Notes: generated from the letters alone by a model not told the origin. DNA of 64,000 bases from Epinephelus fuscoguttatus (GCF_011397635.1 NC_064753.1:42590322-42654321), one strand, 5' to 3'; positions 23,001 through 32,904 are shown, counted from the first letter of the stretch. Made by a program: numbers and translations.

Positions 23001-26000
23001 ATCTGCTAACGTTTGGTTTATTTACATGTCGCAGCTGATTGTGTAACACCTGACACACCTTGCAAATCAGAGAAAATGTACCTTAAAGCCTGTTGCACAC
23101 CGATTTAAGGAAACATGTCGTTCAACTGGACACTGTAGCAGAACAGTGCACAGTGTTTTGAGATTAAACACGCGTCAATTTGTTCATGCACTGGAAGATT
23201 TTGGGCAATTTGCTTCCATAACATGACTTATTTCAGACAAGTGGAAAGAAAATCTCTAAAATACACATTCAGGTGTTTATTTCAGTTCTTACTGCTGTTG
23301 TGGAAATGTATTCAACAAGCACATATGTACTTAGATTCTTTTTTGCATATTAAAACATAAAATTTCAAAAATCATCATCACAAAAAACAGTCATCTTAAT
23401 GTAAGTAGTCAGCTGAGGACGTGTCATGGTGATGTCCTTAAGTTAAGTTTTACCTTAGCATTTTATTTTTTTGCCTTTAAAGTGTATGGAATTTTACAGT
23501 ACATATCTTTTAAGGCTGTTTTCTCAAAATAAGTGGTGTCTCACACTCCGAGCCAAAAATTTCCACTTCAGCAGCACTTGTATACACAAATCTTTCCAGT
23601 TTTATGGCTGTTGACAGTATTTTCTGATTTGTGATATCCAGAATTCCCTCTGTAAAAACATTTGATAAGAAAACTAAAATAAGAATTTTGAACCTGCTAA
23701 ATCCAGTGTTCAGATTTCTGTTCAGGAAATAGATGCAAATCAGTGCATATTAGACTAGCTCATGCCTTACAAAAAAAAAAAAAAAGCTCGTAATACAAAA
23801 AATACTTGTCTTAACTGCAAGTAATCATCTGGAGAAGCTACATGGTGATATCTGTTAGTTAAAAATGTTACCTACTTCATCTCCTTAAAAAAAATAAAGT
23901 ACAATACCACTGAATTAAAAACGAAATGATCAGCTGTATACGACTGACGCTGTACGGATGTGAAATGATTGCCATCATCGTTGTGTGGCAGAATTCAGGT
24001 TAAACCCTGAACTGCTGGGACCAGTGTCAAATTCAGCTCTGAACACTAACATCACACCATTTTCTGGAAACAGTTCTTTGCTGCTCTAAAACAGTAGCTG
24101 CCAGTGGCTGCAGAGCGAAACTCTTTGTGTAGCTACTGTTGTAGAGCAGTGAAGAAGAACCGATTTCTGGGAAACGCCTGTGAAGTTTATTAACAAATTA
24201 CGTGGTATCAGATCGGTGCATGGACTTGCACACTTGCCGAATCCTGATCCAGCATTTTAGGCAGCATCAGAGAAACTCGGATCAACTGTGCTGAAAACTA
24301 AACGTCTCTTTGCGACCCCTCGTCAGTTTGCATGTGTTTTGAGTAGATCAACCAAAGTGTGATTAATCCCTCCAAGACTGAAAGAAGCAAAGTATCCACT
24401 GATGAATAAACCCTACAAATATAGCAGGAGTTTTTTTTCCCTGCTTTACTTTTTAACCATCTGGTGACCCCTCAGATTTATCAAGTGACTCCTTGGCTGG
24501 GTCCTGACCACGGGCGGATTAAGAGAAAGTGGGCCTCTGGGCACATATGCAAAAGGGCCAACATGTCTCTGACACTGGAGCAAAACAACACTGTCCTGGT
24601 TTTGCCTCTGTTGTTGTTGTTTTGTGTCTCTTTGTCATCGTTATGCATCGTTTTGTGGTTTTGTGTCTCTGAGGTCATTTAGAGTCTCTTCCTGGTGACA
24701 TGTTAATCTGAGTGACATTTTGCAGGAGGCCAGGGGGGCCCCTGACACTCTGGGGCCCTGGGCATGTGTCCGGCAGGCCCCTTCATTAATCCATCAATGC
24801 TTCTGAGGTTGGGAATCACTGCTTTAAGCCCTTGTCAGAACAAAATAGGATTTAATATTCGTCTCATCAAAAGATCAACAGCTTCCTCTCACTGCTGAGG
24901 AGCTGTCTCTGACTAGCTGCAGATTAACTTGTGAAATTTATCTTATCTTTGGACAACTGTTTTATTGTTTTTACTATTTTAACTTGCACTCACACATCTT
25001 AATAAATGTATTTTTGCAGTGTCTTGAATGTTGCACCTTGATCCAAGAAAAAAGGCTCTGCCATTCTGCCTCGCACAGAGATGTACAGTAAAATGACTTA
25101 TCTGAAACCTGTGATCCTCCAACATGTTACTGTCTAAACGAAGAACATAAGCTGCTCTTCATCCTGCTGGGGTCCCAGGATCCCCCTTCAAGGACCCCTG
25201 GACTTGCCCTAACTGGACACTAAGAGGCGATGCTGTGTACAGTGCGGTGCGGCCGGGGGAATAAACAGTGCAGTGCGAGGCCCATTAGTTCCCAGCCGGT
25301 GGGGAGGCCCTCAGTACAATGGGGCTGCCAGACGAACAGCACTGGACAACAGCGCACAGCGTGACACCATTTCCTTCCTCTGACCCGCGGCCCCAACCCT
25401 GCCGGCCCTCCGGCATTTTTCAGGTGCCGCACAGCAGCAATTCTCAGCCCTTTACAAGTCGACACATACAGTGAGTGGAGGCCGGCTCAGCTGGACACAA
25501 ACTCAATGGAGATGTTTTAATTTGAGTGTCGGCTCCTCATTGACTGAGCGTATCAACCTGTAGTGTTTAATAAAATCTGAATTACATCTCTTATATATTT
25601 AGGTCATTTATTTCTACAAACAAACAGCACCACTGACGCCTGACATGATTCTGTATCTTGATGATTTAACACCTCTAAACACTTTTTTTTTTTAGGGATT
25701 TCAAATAAATGTCCATCCTGTTTGTTTAATCTTTGCTCTTAATTACAAGGCGATAAAAACACAAAAAGGAAATCAGGCTAAGAAAAGTCAAGTGGCCACA
25801 CGTGGCTTTGTTGGAAGATAATGGGAACAAAGGAGGACCAACAAAAGGCCCAGCACTCCCCTCAGTGTCTCTCCATAAGGAGTCATTAAAGAGGAAATAT
25901 AGCTGGGGCCACACACAACCGAGGCGAGGCAGCTGGAAAGAGTCAATACGGTTTATTTTGGAGGCCATTTGAAAATTATTGCATTTGTAATATTTTGATT

Positions 26001-26888
26001 CTAAATATATTTAAACCTACAAATTGCAGCTAAGGATCTTAACTGTTTTATTTTAATTTATTTTAGGCTCCAGTTTCACGATGACCTGCAGTTGGTGTGA
26101 CGCGTCTTATTTTTTTTGGCACCTCAATGCAAAACAATGGCACGGTCACAAAGTCTGGATTCTCAGGAAGGGTGGAGAAAAAATATTGTAAATAAATGGA
26201 TATTTGGAAGATTAAAAAGCCATATATTGTACCATGGACTTTTGCATTGAGTGAGCTGGCCTGTCGTTTTTGTCCTCAAAGAGCAGCTGATTTTTTTTTT
26301 ATTTTTTTTTTACAATTAACTAGGCTACACAGTGCTTCAACCCTGTACAGCACTTCCTATTTTATTCCTCATAAAAGGCCATATACATATTTAATTTATA
26401 GCACTTTTTTCTCCAATCCAGATGGGTTCACTGAATTTACTCATTTGCAGTTTCTTTTTAATAAATTACATTTTTTTGGATTAAATCTTTTTTCCCAACT
26501 CACATGTGAAGCTAAATTAAAGCCTTCTCCTTTTTTTGTAGCAGTATGGGTCTCAAGAAAATAATTTTAAAAACAAAAATTAGCTTTTTAATAAAATATG
26601 TTTAAAAATAAAGGAAAGATGCATTAAAAATAAAAATATATGAAAAATGCATGGCTTAGAGCTTAATTGTTTCAGTGCAGTGATTATTTCACACCTGCTG
26701 ACACACAGTTTAATCAGTAAAGAAAACTGACGTCACTGGGAGTTTTAAGGAGAAAGAAATGCGTGTTTAAATTACATTTTGGAGGATATTCCTACTGGAA
26801 GTGGTTTCTCCCCTTTAAACTGCCTTACTTCCTTTTAAACCGTTTCAAAGGAGCGAAAAAGTCACAGTGAGCTGAAGGAATTTCCCCC

Positions 26889-26925
<37 letters not shown>

Positions 26926-27089
26926 GCGTGTGTATTTGAGGCCGGAAACATAATTTTATTCGCTTGTCAGTGAACATGAACACACCGGGGTCACAGTCCG
27001 GAGCTGCTTGGAAATCAAACTTTGCCCAAACTCACCTCCTCTTCGATGGAGACGTTGTTATTCGGCTCTGCGTCAGCTTTGAGACTCAT
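10802..27089 (-). CDS. rbpms2: RNA-binding protein with multiple splicing 2 (seven coding exons)
   Basis: RBPMS2 is an RRM protein that binds CAC-containing RNA as a dimer and acts in smooth muscle, heart, retina and germ-cell RNA control (family knowledge). Coding exons on the minus strand are 27089-27036, 22358-22281, 20902-20864, 19213-19151, 18188-18038, 15152-15004 and 10867-10802. They total 600 nt, giving 199 residues plus stop, and every intron is GT-AG. The RRM covers residues about 19-97, with RNP2 LFVSGLP at 22-28 and RNP1-like PVGFVTFD at 58-65. The linker [12 protein letters not shown] (101-112) and the C-terminus GWKSRQFC are family hallmarks. The start is the ATG before [11 protein letters not shown], with A at -3. 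Length fits vertebrate RBPMS2 (about 200 residues). LMATPNP and the [16 protein letters not shown] segment separate it from RBPMS. The a or b teleost paralogue cannot be decided. Residue 86 is Ser in PESPQ, where I remember PENPQ in relatives. Confidence 0.96.
12054..12989. repeat. Palindromic cassette with two concentric inverted repeats
   Basis: Positions 12054-12083 and 12960-12989 are a perfect 30-bp inverted repeat (core GGGAAATTTCGGTTTATTTC). Inside it, about 12409-12451 and 12902-12945 form a second inverted repeat of about 42 bp with a few mismatches (core AACAAGCAGCGATCT). The P2X7-like frame sits inside the inner pair. The layout resembles an independent mobile unit inserted in the hAT-like element. 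Confidence 0.8.
12532..12926 (+). pseudogene. P2X7 cytoplasmic-domain-like ORF, frameshifted and truncated
   Basis: The frame from ATG 12532 reads [20 protein letters not shown] then [20 protein letters not shown], and stops at 12730-12732. The next frame, open through 12926, holds [10 protein letters not shown] and [12 protein letters not shown]. This is the cysteine-rich start of the zinc-binding 'ballast' domain known from P2X7 receptors and from many fish proteins annotated as P2X7-like. The two frames overlap at an AGAGAGAG run (about 12661-12678), where slippage would explain the break. The domain stops soon after DETPPPG, where the inner inverted repeat begins, so most of the later ballast fold is absent. 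There are no P2X membrane segments. It is probably a non-functional captured or transposon-borne domain; a frameshifted transcript cannot be excluded. Confidence 0.7.
13230..13558. repeat. Dispersed repeat with ATGTTGATATTTGG / CAACGTC motifs
   Basis: Contains AATGTTGATATTTGGTTTGG, AAAATTCAACGTCAGAACGT and TCAACGTCATCTTGATGTAA, a style of short-period repeat common in fish. It separates the hAT-like element from the right arm of the family A MITE. Family not assigned. Confidence 0.4.
13655..15003. other. rbpms2 intron 6, remaining part
   Basis: No repeats or exons recognised. The part next to exon 6 has a normal donor at 15003. Confidence 0.4.
15004..15152 (-). CDS. rbpms2: rbpms2 coding exon 6 (proline and alanine-rich C-terminal part)
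   Basis: Encodes the rest of Tyr129 and residues 130-178: [20 protein letters not shown], then a [16 protein letters not shown] segment, an eight-alanine run and LHAQ. Acceptor TTCCCCAG, donor GTGAGG, phase 0 at the end. Read-through into the intron would add [15 protein letters not shown] and stop. A mixed GCN codon run encodes the alanines, so it is not a simple triplet expansion. Confidence 0.95.
15655..15945. repeat. GGGCCCATATGGG-type degenerate repeat (intron 5)
   Basis: A run of related short units such as TGGGGCCCATATGGG, TGGGCCCTATATGGG and ATGTGGGCACTGGACATGGG with many partial palindromes. A tandem-like repeat of a type seen in fish introns; no coding capacity. Confidence 0.5.
16177..16501 (+). 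mobile_element. hAT-type MITE, family H1, copy 2 (intron 5)
   Basis: The TAGGGATGCACGATAT end pairs with ATTATCGTGCATCCCTA. Flanks AAGACAAG (16169-16176) and ACGACAAC (16502-16509) agree at 6 of 8. It shares the CCTAATTTTAGTGATCA and CGTGACGGCCCACCAGCAGA segments with copy 1, and keeps about 40 bases that copy 1 has lost. Confidence 0.8.
16770..17275 (+). mobile_element. MITE family M3, copy 1 (intron 5)
   Basis: Begins GGGATTTATAGGC and ends near ACAAGTATAAATGC. It shares GTGAAGACAGTAAAGCC, AGCTGCTAGGCTAATTTATG, CTAATAACATTAGCATGTT and GTGTTTTGGAGGTGTAACTG with copies at 34438-35262 and 42360-43058. No coding capacity. Confidence 0.65.
18038..18188 (-). CDS. rbpms2: rbpms2 coding exon 5 (end of RRM and linker)
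   Basis: Encodes residues 79-128 plus one base of codon 129: [20 protein letters not shown] closes the RRM, then [20 protein letters not shown] and AHFIARDP form the linker. Acceptor CTCCCCCAG, donor GTAAGT. The split codon T|AT gives Tyr129 when joined to exon 6. Confidence 0.95.
18621..18646. repeat. (GT)n microsatellite in intron 4 region
   Basis: GTGTGTGTGTGTCTGTGTGTGTG run upstream (minus strand) of exon 5. Confidence 0.85.
19151..19213 (-). CDS. rbpms2: rbpms2 coding exon 4 (RRM, RNP1)
   Basis: Encodes 21 residues, from [16 protein letters not shown] to KNALN (58-78), including the RNP1-like strand and helix 2. Acceptor TTCCAG, donor GTAAGC, phase 0 at both ends. Confidence 0.95.
19605..20330. 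mobile_element. Nested MITE with CAGTGGTG ends
   Basis: CAGTGGTGAAAAAGTATTCAG at the left and TTACATTCCACCACTG at the right give matching 8-bp termini CAGTGGTG/CACCACTG. Sub-terminal AAGTACCTCAAA and AAGTAAACGCACTCAG fit a very common teleost hAT-like MITE. It contains a (TTTA)n tract. Confidence 0.65.
19954..20006. repeat. (TTTA)n microsatellite
   Basis: About 12 perfect TTTA units inside the nested MITE. Confidence 0.95.
20864..20902 (-). CDS. rbpms2: rbpms2 coding exon 3 (39-bp microexon)
   Basis: Encodes 13 residues, [13 protein letters not shown] (45-57), the second strand of the RRM. It sits between a CCCTGCAG acceptor and a GTGAGA donor, phase 0 at both ends. The very short length is normal for this family. 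Confidence 0.95.
22281..22358 (-). CDS. rbpms2: rbpms2 coding exon 2 (RRM, RNP2)
   Basis: Encodes 26 residues (19-44) from [10 protein letters not shown] to LYLLFRPFK: beta strand 1 with RNP2 and helix 1 of the RRM, the helix that carries the dimerisation leucine in human RBPMS2 (family knowledge). Acceptor TTTGCAG and donor GTAGGC are visible. Phase 0 at both ends. Confidence 0.95.
22920..23005. repeat. Short dispersed repeat piece (intron 1)
   Basis: TTCAGTTCAGTTCAAAGGGGC then ACATTGCCAATACAGTTAG resembles the 3' end of a fish LINE in reverse orientation. Too short to assign. Confidence 0.3.
24505..24800. mobile_element. MITE-like repeat with GGATTAA ends (intron 1)
   Basis: GGGCGGATTAAGAGAAAGTGG at the left and CCCCTTCATTAATCCATC at the right are loosely inverted. 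The inner GGCCCCTGACACTCTGGGGCCC is palindromic. Resembles a common fish MITE; ends are eroded. Confidence 0.4.
25205..25490. promoter_or_regulatory. GC-rich non-repetitive block in intron 1
   Basis: A sharp GC-rich stretch (CGGTGCGGCCGGGGG, GACCCGCGGCCCCAACC, TGCCGGCCCTCCGGC) in an AT-rich intron about 1.6 kb from exon 1, with no repeat match within the window. It may be an intronic regulatory element or alternative promoter. Evidence is composition and position only. Confidence 0.25.
26890..26922. repeat. (CA)n microsatellite
   Basis: About 16 perfect CA units, 110 bases beyond the exon 1 donor inside intron 1. Confidence 0.97.
27036..27089 (-). CDS. rbpms2: rbpms2 coding exon 1
   Basis: Encodes residues 1-18, [18 protein letters not shown], the variable N-terminus before the RRM. 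It ends GAG and is followed by donor GTGAGT; phase 0. The reading frame stays open upstream to an ATG at 27314 (75 more codons), but the family start and the better match to fish proteins favour 27089. Confidence 0.93.
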
Positions 27090-27750
27090 GTTGGCGCTCG
27101 CTTCAGCGGCTGCTGCTGCTGCTGCACACAGGATCAAGTTCTTCCTTGTCGAGTGATATTTCCCCCAAGTGCGTCTGAAGCTGCTGTGAAAGTCCGGGTG
27201 GCGTCTGAACTTGAGGAGAGAAGATGTGCCGAGGTGAGGTCGTGCGGACGAGGACGGCGAGGAGGTATCCGAGGATATCTTAGAAGTAGTAGTAGTATTG
27301 CGAGAGAGAATCATTCATAAAAGGGAGGAAAAGGAAAGAAAAGAAACACAGACACGCGCTAAAACTAAAGGTGAGAAGGTGGATTAGTGCTCCGTGTGTG
27401 AGGGTGAAAGATGTGGGGGGAAAGAAGTGCGCGTAAAAAACTGGAGTCCTCTGCGCTCACATCAATGCCCTTAGCTGTGGGACTGTGCGGAGGAAGAACA
27501 AGTAAACTTTTCTCATTGGAGCGCGTCTCTCTCTCCTGTCCGTGAGCGAGGCGAGCGCCCCCCTTCTCCTCCTCCTCTTCCTCCTCCTCCACTCTCCCAT
27601 CCACCACCTCCTCCTCCTGCTTTTCAATTAGGTCATCAATTATGTTGGAGTCTGCTGTGAGCCGTAATCAGGCTGCAGATCCGCCTCAGCTGTTGCAGGA
27701 AGGCCCGGCCCCTCCGCCGTCGCATCACCGTTTCTATGGGACCCACAGAG
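27090..27750 (-). promoter_or_regulatory. rbpms2 5'UTR and CpG-rich promoter region
   Basis: Upstream of the rbpms2 ATG the sequence becomes rich in CG dinucleotides (27240-27300, 27420-27560, 27690-27730), unlike the AT-rich flanks. It includes a CCTCCT-rich tract (27560-27615) and an inverted CCAAT box at about 27751-27756. No convincing TATA box is placed and the transcription start cannot be fixed from sequence. The assignment follows from position relative to exon 1. Confidence 0.5.
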
Positions 27751-27827
27751 CCAATCGTCACTTATCCCAAACCTCTCCTGTTTGCATCAACCTTTAGTGA
27801 AAAATATTTTTTATTTTTGTTTGTTTT

Positions 27828-27850
27828 TGTGTGTGTGTGTGTGTGTGTGA
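27828..27850. repeat. (GT)n microsatellite
   Basis: A run of about 11 GT units at the upstream edge of the rbpms2 promoter region. Confidence 0.9.
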
Positions 27851-28071
27851 CGTCCAACTCTTTCCCTCGCAAAAAGGGAAACAATAAAAAAAAAGGTACA
27901 AAACAGGCCTCTTGGATCTTCTACTGTTTCTGTGACACTGATACCAAGGCCATATGTTTTCTTTCAGCATGGGGGGCATATAAATGGTGGGTTTGGGGTC
28001 CTTGTCCGTAAAATTTTGAGCATCAAACAAACAAAATTAAATACCAAAATTAATATCAATATCAATATTAA

Positions 28072-28366
28072 TATCCTTTACATTTTTATTGCTGTATCAC
28101 TTTGATGTAAAGTAATGAAATGAGTTGCTTAAATAAAATTGCTTTAAACTGCCCTTTAAATAGTCCTTACATTTTTGTTATCAAGTGTGTGGTCATAAAT
28201 GTTTTACCAAAGAATATAAAGAGTCAAGAGCATAGATTTCTGAGGGGAGAGACACATGCAATTTGGGGTTAAGGGGTCCTCTGGCCGAAAAGTTCTGAGC
28301 ATCAAACACTCAATTTCCTGCATTCTGGTGAATTTTTATGCACCAGTTTGTGTCTTTTCTGCATCA
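28072..28366 (+). repeat. Left arm of a large inverted repeat
   Basis: Pairs with 29872-30143 read in reverse. Shared blocks include TTGCTGTATCACTTTGATGT, TTGCTTAAATAAAATTGC, AAACTGCCCTTTAAATAG and TTTGGGGTTAAGGGGTCCTC. The arms are about 1.5 kb apart. Confidence 0.75.
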
Positions 28367-28444
28367 ATGCATGACATCGATGAATTTAGCAAATCCATGT
28401 GCATTTTACAAATGTACATGTAAATATTGAGGGGGTACCCCGTA

Positions 28445-28745
28445 ATCCACACCTCAAATCAACTCAAACTCAAATTTATTTATAAAGCACATTTAAAAAC
28501 AGCTCACGTCACCAAAGTGCTGTACAGAAGGAATAAAATGCTAACATAATTGTCAGGTACACAGCTCACCCATTTAGAGACACAATAGGTCAGGTATGCA
28601 TCAGGGATAAGCCACATTGGAGGACTCAAATTCTGATAAATCAAAGTAGGTTTTGAGCTTGGACTTCAACGAGTCAATGGTGGGGGCAGATCTGATTGGG
28701 AGGGGGATACTGTTCCACAGTTTGGGGGCAGGCACACCTATGTTT
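28445..28745 (-). mobile_element. L2-type LINE 3' end
   Basis: On the minus strand the frame APKLWNSIPLPIRSAPTIDS then LKSKLKTYFDLSEF is the extreme C-terminus of an L2/CR1-group reverse transcriptase polyprotein. It is followed by CACTTTGGTGACG and TTTATAAATAAATTTGAGTT, the typical 3' tail. A related copy is at 34026-34412. Confidence 0.75.
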
Positions 28746-28859
28746 GACAACACATTGAATTTATTTCCATTTATTTTTATCCTTTACATGTTTTGGGAAA
28801 AAACACTTATGACCACTCACTAAATACAAAAAAAATAATAAAAATAAATGGCTATCTGA

Positions 28860-29060
28860 TATATGCAACACATGTCATTACAGGTAAATGTGCTTTACGT
28901 CAAATGTCAGGGAGGAATCAGGGGACATGTCCCCCTCAGTATTTACAACATGTGCATTTGTCCGTCCCAGTAACAGCATCGAAGCATCAGAGGACTTTTG
29001 ACAAAATGAATGACATTAATGCCACACACTGAGGCAGGAAAGGCACAAAGTGGTAAAAAT
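28860..29060 (+). repeat. Dispersed repeat R1 copy
   Basis: CCCCCTCAGTATTTACAACA, CATCAGAGGACTTTTGACAAAA and GAGGCAGGAAAGGCACAAAG follow the same order as in 2060-2375. Confidence 0.55.
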
Positions 29061-29235
29061 AAACCAGAATACAGGAAATGAAATAAAATTCAAAATTAAA
29101 GCAGCAGCGGCAAAATTAAAGACATTTACACTGTACATTTATGCAAGAAATAAAGTGTTTGACGCTCAAAATTTCCAGGGGGAGAACCCCAAAATCTGAA
29201 TTTCAAATTCATTACATTAATTTCTTTCTTTCTTT

Positions 29236-29421
29236 TTTTTTAAGATATATTTTTTGGGGCATTTTGCCTTTCATGGACAGGACAGGTAAGTGTGAAAGGG
29301 GGCGAGAGAGAGGGGGAATGACATGTAGCAAAGGGCCACAGGCTGGATTCGAACCCAGGCCGCTGTGGCAACAGCCTTGTACATTGGGCACCCGCTCCAC
29401 CCACCAAGCCTCCGACACCCC
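29236..29421 (-). mobile_element. tRNA-derived SINE
   Basis: On the minus strand the head GGGTGTCGGAGGCTTGGTGG carries an A-box-like region, and a perfect B box, GGTTCGAATCC, lies at 29355-29345. A CTCTCTCTCGCCCCC tract and a poly-A-like end follow. The middle GCCTGTGGCCCTTTGCTACA matches a widespread fish SINE. The head cannot fold as a normal tRNA gene because of a 20-base insertion, so it is not called a tRNA. Confidence 0.75.
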
Positions 29422-29651
29422 TATTTCATTTTTTTTACTTAGTATGTACCATATATGTTATATAATATTTATCATATATCTTAAAAATATATGAATGTGT
29501 ATGTGGTTGTGACAATGATGCAAAGAGCTTATCAGTGAATATGGGAGTGTGCACTTGTGCATGTGTGCATGTTCATACTGTATGCTGCTGAACTGGATTG
29601 CTTCAACAAATTTTCACTGTATAACACATAATAACAATAATGAATCTATGA

Positions 29652-29677
29652 ATCTATCTATCTATCTATCTATCTAG
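29652..29677. repeat. (CTAT)n microsatellite
   Basis: Six CTAT units. Confidence 0.9.
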
Positions 29678-29871
29678 TCAAACAATATGTTGTACAGCTA
29701 TTTAAATTTGTTTAGAAGAGCTTCACCTTCACAATGCTCAAGGAAATTTCTCTCTCTGTCTCTCACATAGGTGTAGATTTTGGGGGACAACACAGGGGAC
29801 ATGTTCCCACAATAAAAACATTAAAGTAGAGAGGCCTTTTATTTTGACAGAGTTAATGACATTTATATTAT

Positions 29872-30143
29872 AAACTGATGCAGAAAAGACACAAACTGGT
29901 GCAAAAAAATTCTGCCGGAGGACCCCTTAACCCCAAATTTCACGTGTCCCTGCCCTCAGTGTTGAAACAAAACCTAGGCCCTTGACTTTTTATATTCTTT
30001 AACATGAAACATGTTTTACCACACACATAATAACGAAAATGTAAGGGCTATTTAAAGGGCAGTTTAAGGCAATTTTATTTAAGCAACACATTTCATTAAT
30101 GTGTTTTACATCAAAGTGATACAGCAATACAAATTCAAAGGAT
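29872..30143 (-). repeat. Right arm of a large inverted repeat
   Basis: Reverse complement of 28072-28366 with moderate divergence. The GATGCAGAAAAGACACAAACTG end shows that the arms belong to dispersed repeat family R1. Confidence 0.75.
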
Positions 30144-30329
30144 CACTATTGATATATTCATTTACATTAGGGCTGAATTATTCTAGTGAGTGTCTATCAG
30201 AGGGTTTTGCTTATGTGTTTAGTAAAAGAATATACCGTACAGCTATTTGAATTTGTTTTAATAGAGCTTCATCTTGATAATGATTTAGGAAATCTCTGTC
30301 TCTCCCACATAGGGAAATAGACTGTTCCC

Positions 30330-30480
30330 CCAATAAAAACATGAAGGACTTTTATTTTGACAAGTTAATGATCCCCATAAGAACATTTAATTAACAGAGT
30401 TCTTTTATTTTTACAAAATTAAAGACATTTACACCACAAACTGATGACAGAAAAGACAAAAAATGGTTCATAAAAATTGA
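30330..30480 (+). repeat. Dispersed repeat R1 fragments
   Basis: Two partial, overlapping R1 pieces: AAGGACTTTTATTTTGACAA and ACACCACAAACTGATGACAG. Confidence 0.45.
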
Positions 30481-30561
30481 AAAATTCATTAAAGAATGCA
30501 GAAAATTAAATGTCTGATAACATTTTTCTGGCGGTGTCATTACAAATGTAAATAAATACAT

Positions 30562-30628
30562 CCAATAATAATAGTAATAATAATAATAATAATGAATTAT
30601 GCCTGTGTGTGTGTGTGTGTGTGTGTGT
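30562..30628. repeat. (TAA)n and (TG)n microsatellites
   Basis: An interrupted TAA/ATA run followed by a perfect TG run at 30604-30628. Confidence 0.9.
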
Positions 30629-30969
30629 TTCAATGGCTCGTATCCAGGCTGATGTAAGAGTGGCGTGGGTGGAGACACGGCCTGTGCTGCGTATTGAGGC
30701 TCGGCCCTGGACACGAGCCCAGCATGCAGTGCGTTTCCTCACAACAAGGCAGCTCTCAAAGGCCACAGAGTTTCCTGACTTTGTATAGGAACACAATCAA
30801 GCCTGCGGGGCGAGGAGGGGGGCGTGGGTGGGGGTCGGCCGAGTGGACGGACGTATTCTCACTACTTCTGCAGTGGTGTGGTCTAAAAATAGTGAAGCTC
30901 TGCTGTGCTTCCAGTGTGTTTCTGTACACACCGAACCCAAGTGGTAAATATATGTACGATACACACCTA

Positions 30970-31014
30970 CACAGAGACGGAGACAGAGACAGAGACAGAG
31001 ACGGAGACAGAGAG
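30970..31014. repeat. (GAGACA)n short tandem repeat
   Basis: About seven hexamers GAGACA or GAGACG. Confidence 0.85.
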
Positions 31015-31484
31015 ATCTCGTCAGGCTGTGAGAGGAGATACAAACACACGTTAGTACAAATTAACAGTGAGAAATAATGTGTATTTATCTCAGTATTGGT
31101 GACGTCTTATTATTTTTCAGTGCAGCAGGAACTTAGTTAATGATGAAGCATTGATTATAAACAGTTGAGCTGAAAGGATAATCTAATAATCGATAATAAT
31201 TTAGGTCATTTTTCACTGGGTCCTGCTTCTCAAGTGAACGTATTTCTCCATCTTAAATCATTGCTAACTGGATATCTTTTTGATTTGGACTCTTAATCGG
31301 ACAAAACAAGATATTTTCACAACAGTTTAATGAATCGATAAATGTTTGAGATAATGGGCAAATTAATCAACAATAAAAATTAATATTAGTTGCAGCCCTA
31401 CGTGAATTCATGGGAAAAAAGCAACCCCATTTTTTATTTTATTTTTTTGATTAAACTTTTTATCGCTTCTTTTTTATTGATTCT

Positions 31485-31690
31485 AATCAATAGAATAAAT
31501 CAGTGTGTAGATATATCTGGAACTGCTCTGAAATGTTTTGAATCATATCTCAGATTGAGATTTTTCTGTGTCCATTGGTCATTTTGTTTGAGCTTCAGCT
31601 CCAATGACGTGTGGGGTGCCACAGGGATCTATTCTTGGTCCTATTTTGTTTTCCACTGTCTCAGCAATATCCTGCTCCCTGTGATGAATG
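31485..31690 (+). mobile_element. LINE reverse transcriptase fragment
   Basis: The frame SAPMTCGVPQGSILGPILFS (about 31597-31656) is the conserved GVPQGS box of jockey/L2-type reverse transcriptases. The upstream frame has ALKCFESYLRLRFFCVHWSF, the usual preceding block, in a different frame, so a frameshift separates them. A dead fragment. Confidence 0.8.
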
Positions 31691-32904
31691 ATTAAATGAT
31701 TTAATGACAATCTCTCCTTGTATGGTGCAAATAATCAATAGATTAAGATTAAAAATGATCTTTGAATGTCTGATTTGTCCATCTGTTGAAGCGTGGGGGA
31801 AGCTGAAGGCTTGTTTTAGGAGCCACTGTGCTGGTGTTTGGGTGGGTGATGATGATGATGTTTTAACTGTAAATATTTGGGTTCAATATTTAGAACATGT
31901 GCCTTTGTCCCCCCAGTAAAAACATCTTAGTAGCAAAGGACTTTTATTTGACCCACTTATAGACATTTCAACACACTTTGGTGATGGACTTTCCACATCC
32001 ACATACGACGTGAAAGGTACCCTGGGTGCGTTGGTTGTTGACGTTCTGGGACACTGTGTCAAGTTCTGCCGGTTACATGCATCAGAGATCTGGCCCGATA
32101 CACTGCCTTCAGTCAGCATCTGCATTACACTTGAGCTCTGAGAGTATTAAGGAATGACACAATGTATATTACGCTCTGTTTGTCATTGTGGTAAGGCTCG
32201 CTGCCTATGAAATATTGACTGCTGAGTGCTGCTGAGTTTCCATTAATTTATTCAGCTCGTACACATCGTACAGTCTGTACTGTGAGGTTTTAGGGCACAG
32301 GAGGCCCACATCTTTACACACCTTGTCCACAGATTCTGGCTTTACTACATCAAACCTCATCCACCCTCCTGACGAGTCAGTAAAAGAAAATGTATGTATT
32401 TAGATCATAAAGCTGGATCTCCCTCAGTTTTGCAGGGGTGGCTGATAATTCATCTTTATTTTTATTTCTATATGATGAGCTTATCATCAATAATATGTAG
32501 GCGGCTGTTTACTTTTCCATTGTATACATTCCATTGTATTATTATTTGTTGGCTTTGATAAAGGCTAGTCTAATAAATTATATTGACTTTTATCATAGAT
32601 ATGTTGCCCAGTAGGGTAACTCTTGGTTCTGCGAGGATGGTTATTTCTGTAATGTCATTAAGGAAAAGCTGTGAAAATATTCTAAACATAGCGTACACTT
32701 AAAGTGATGTTTATGTTTTTGGGTGGGACTTTTTATAAGTACCTCATTCAGTCCAATTCAGAGAGTCTTAACTATTCCTTTAAGCTCACTAAGTACAATG
32801 ATCCAATATGAATTTAGGCATGGGCAGAACTGGGAGCACTGAGGCTTTATTCTGAGCTCATATTCAGTGTATAGTATTTTCCATGTTTGAGATTATATTT
32901 TGTA

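Noticed and set aside
29236..29421. tRNA-like head with perfect B box
   Set aside because: It has a long insertion between the boxes and a SINE body after it, so it is a SINE head and not a tRNA gene.
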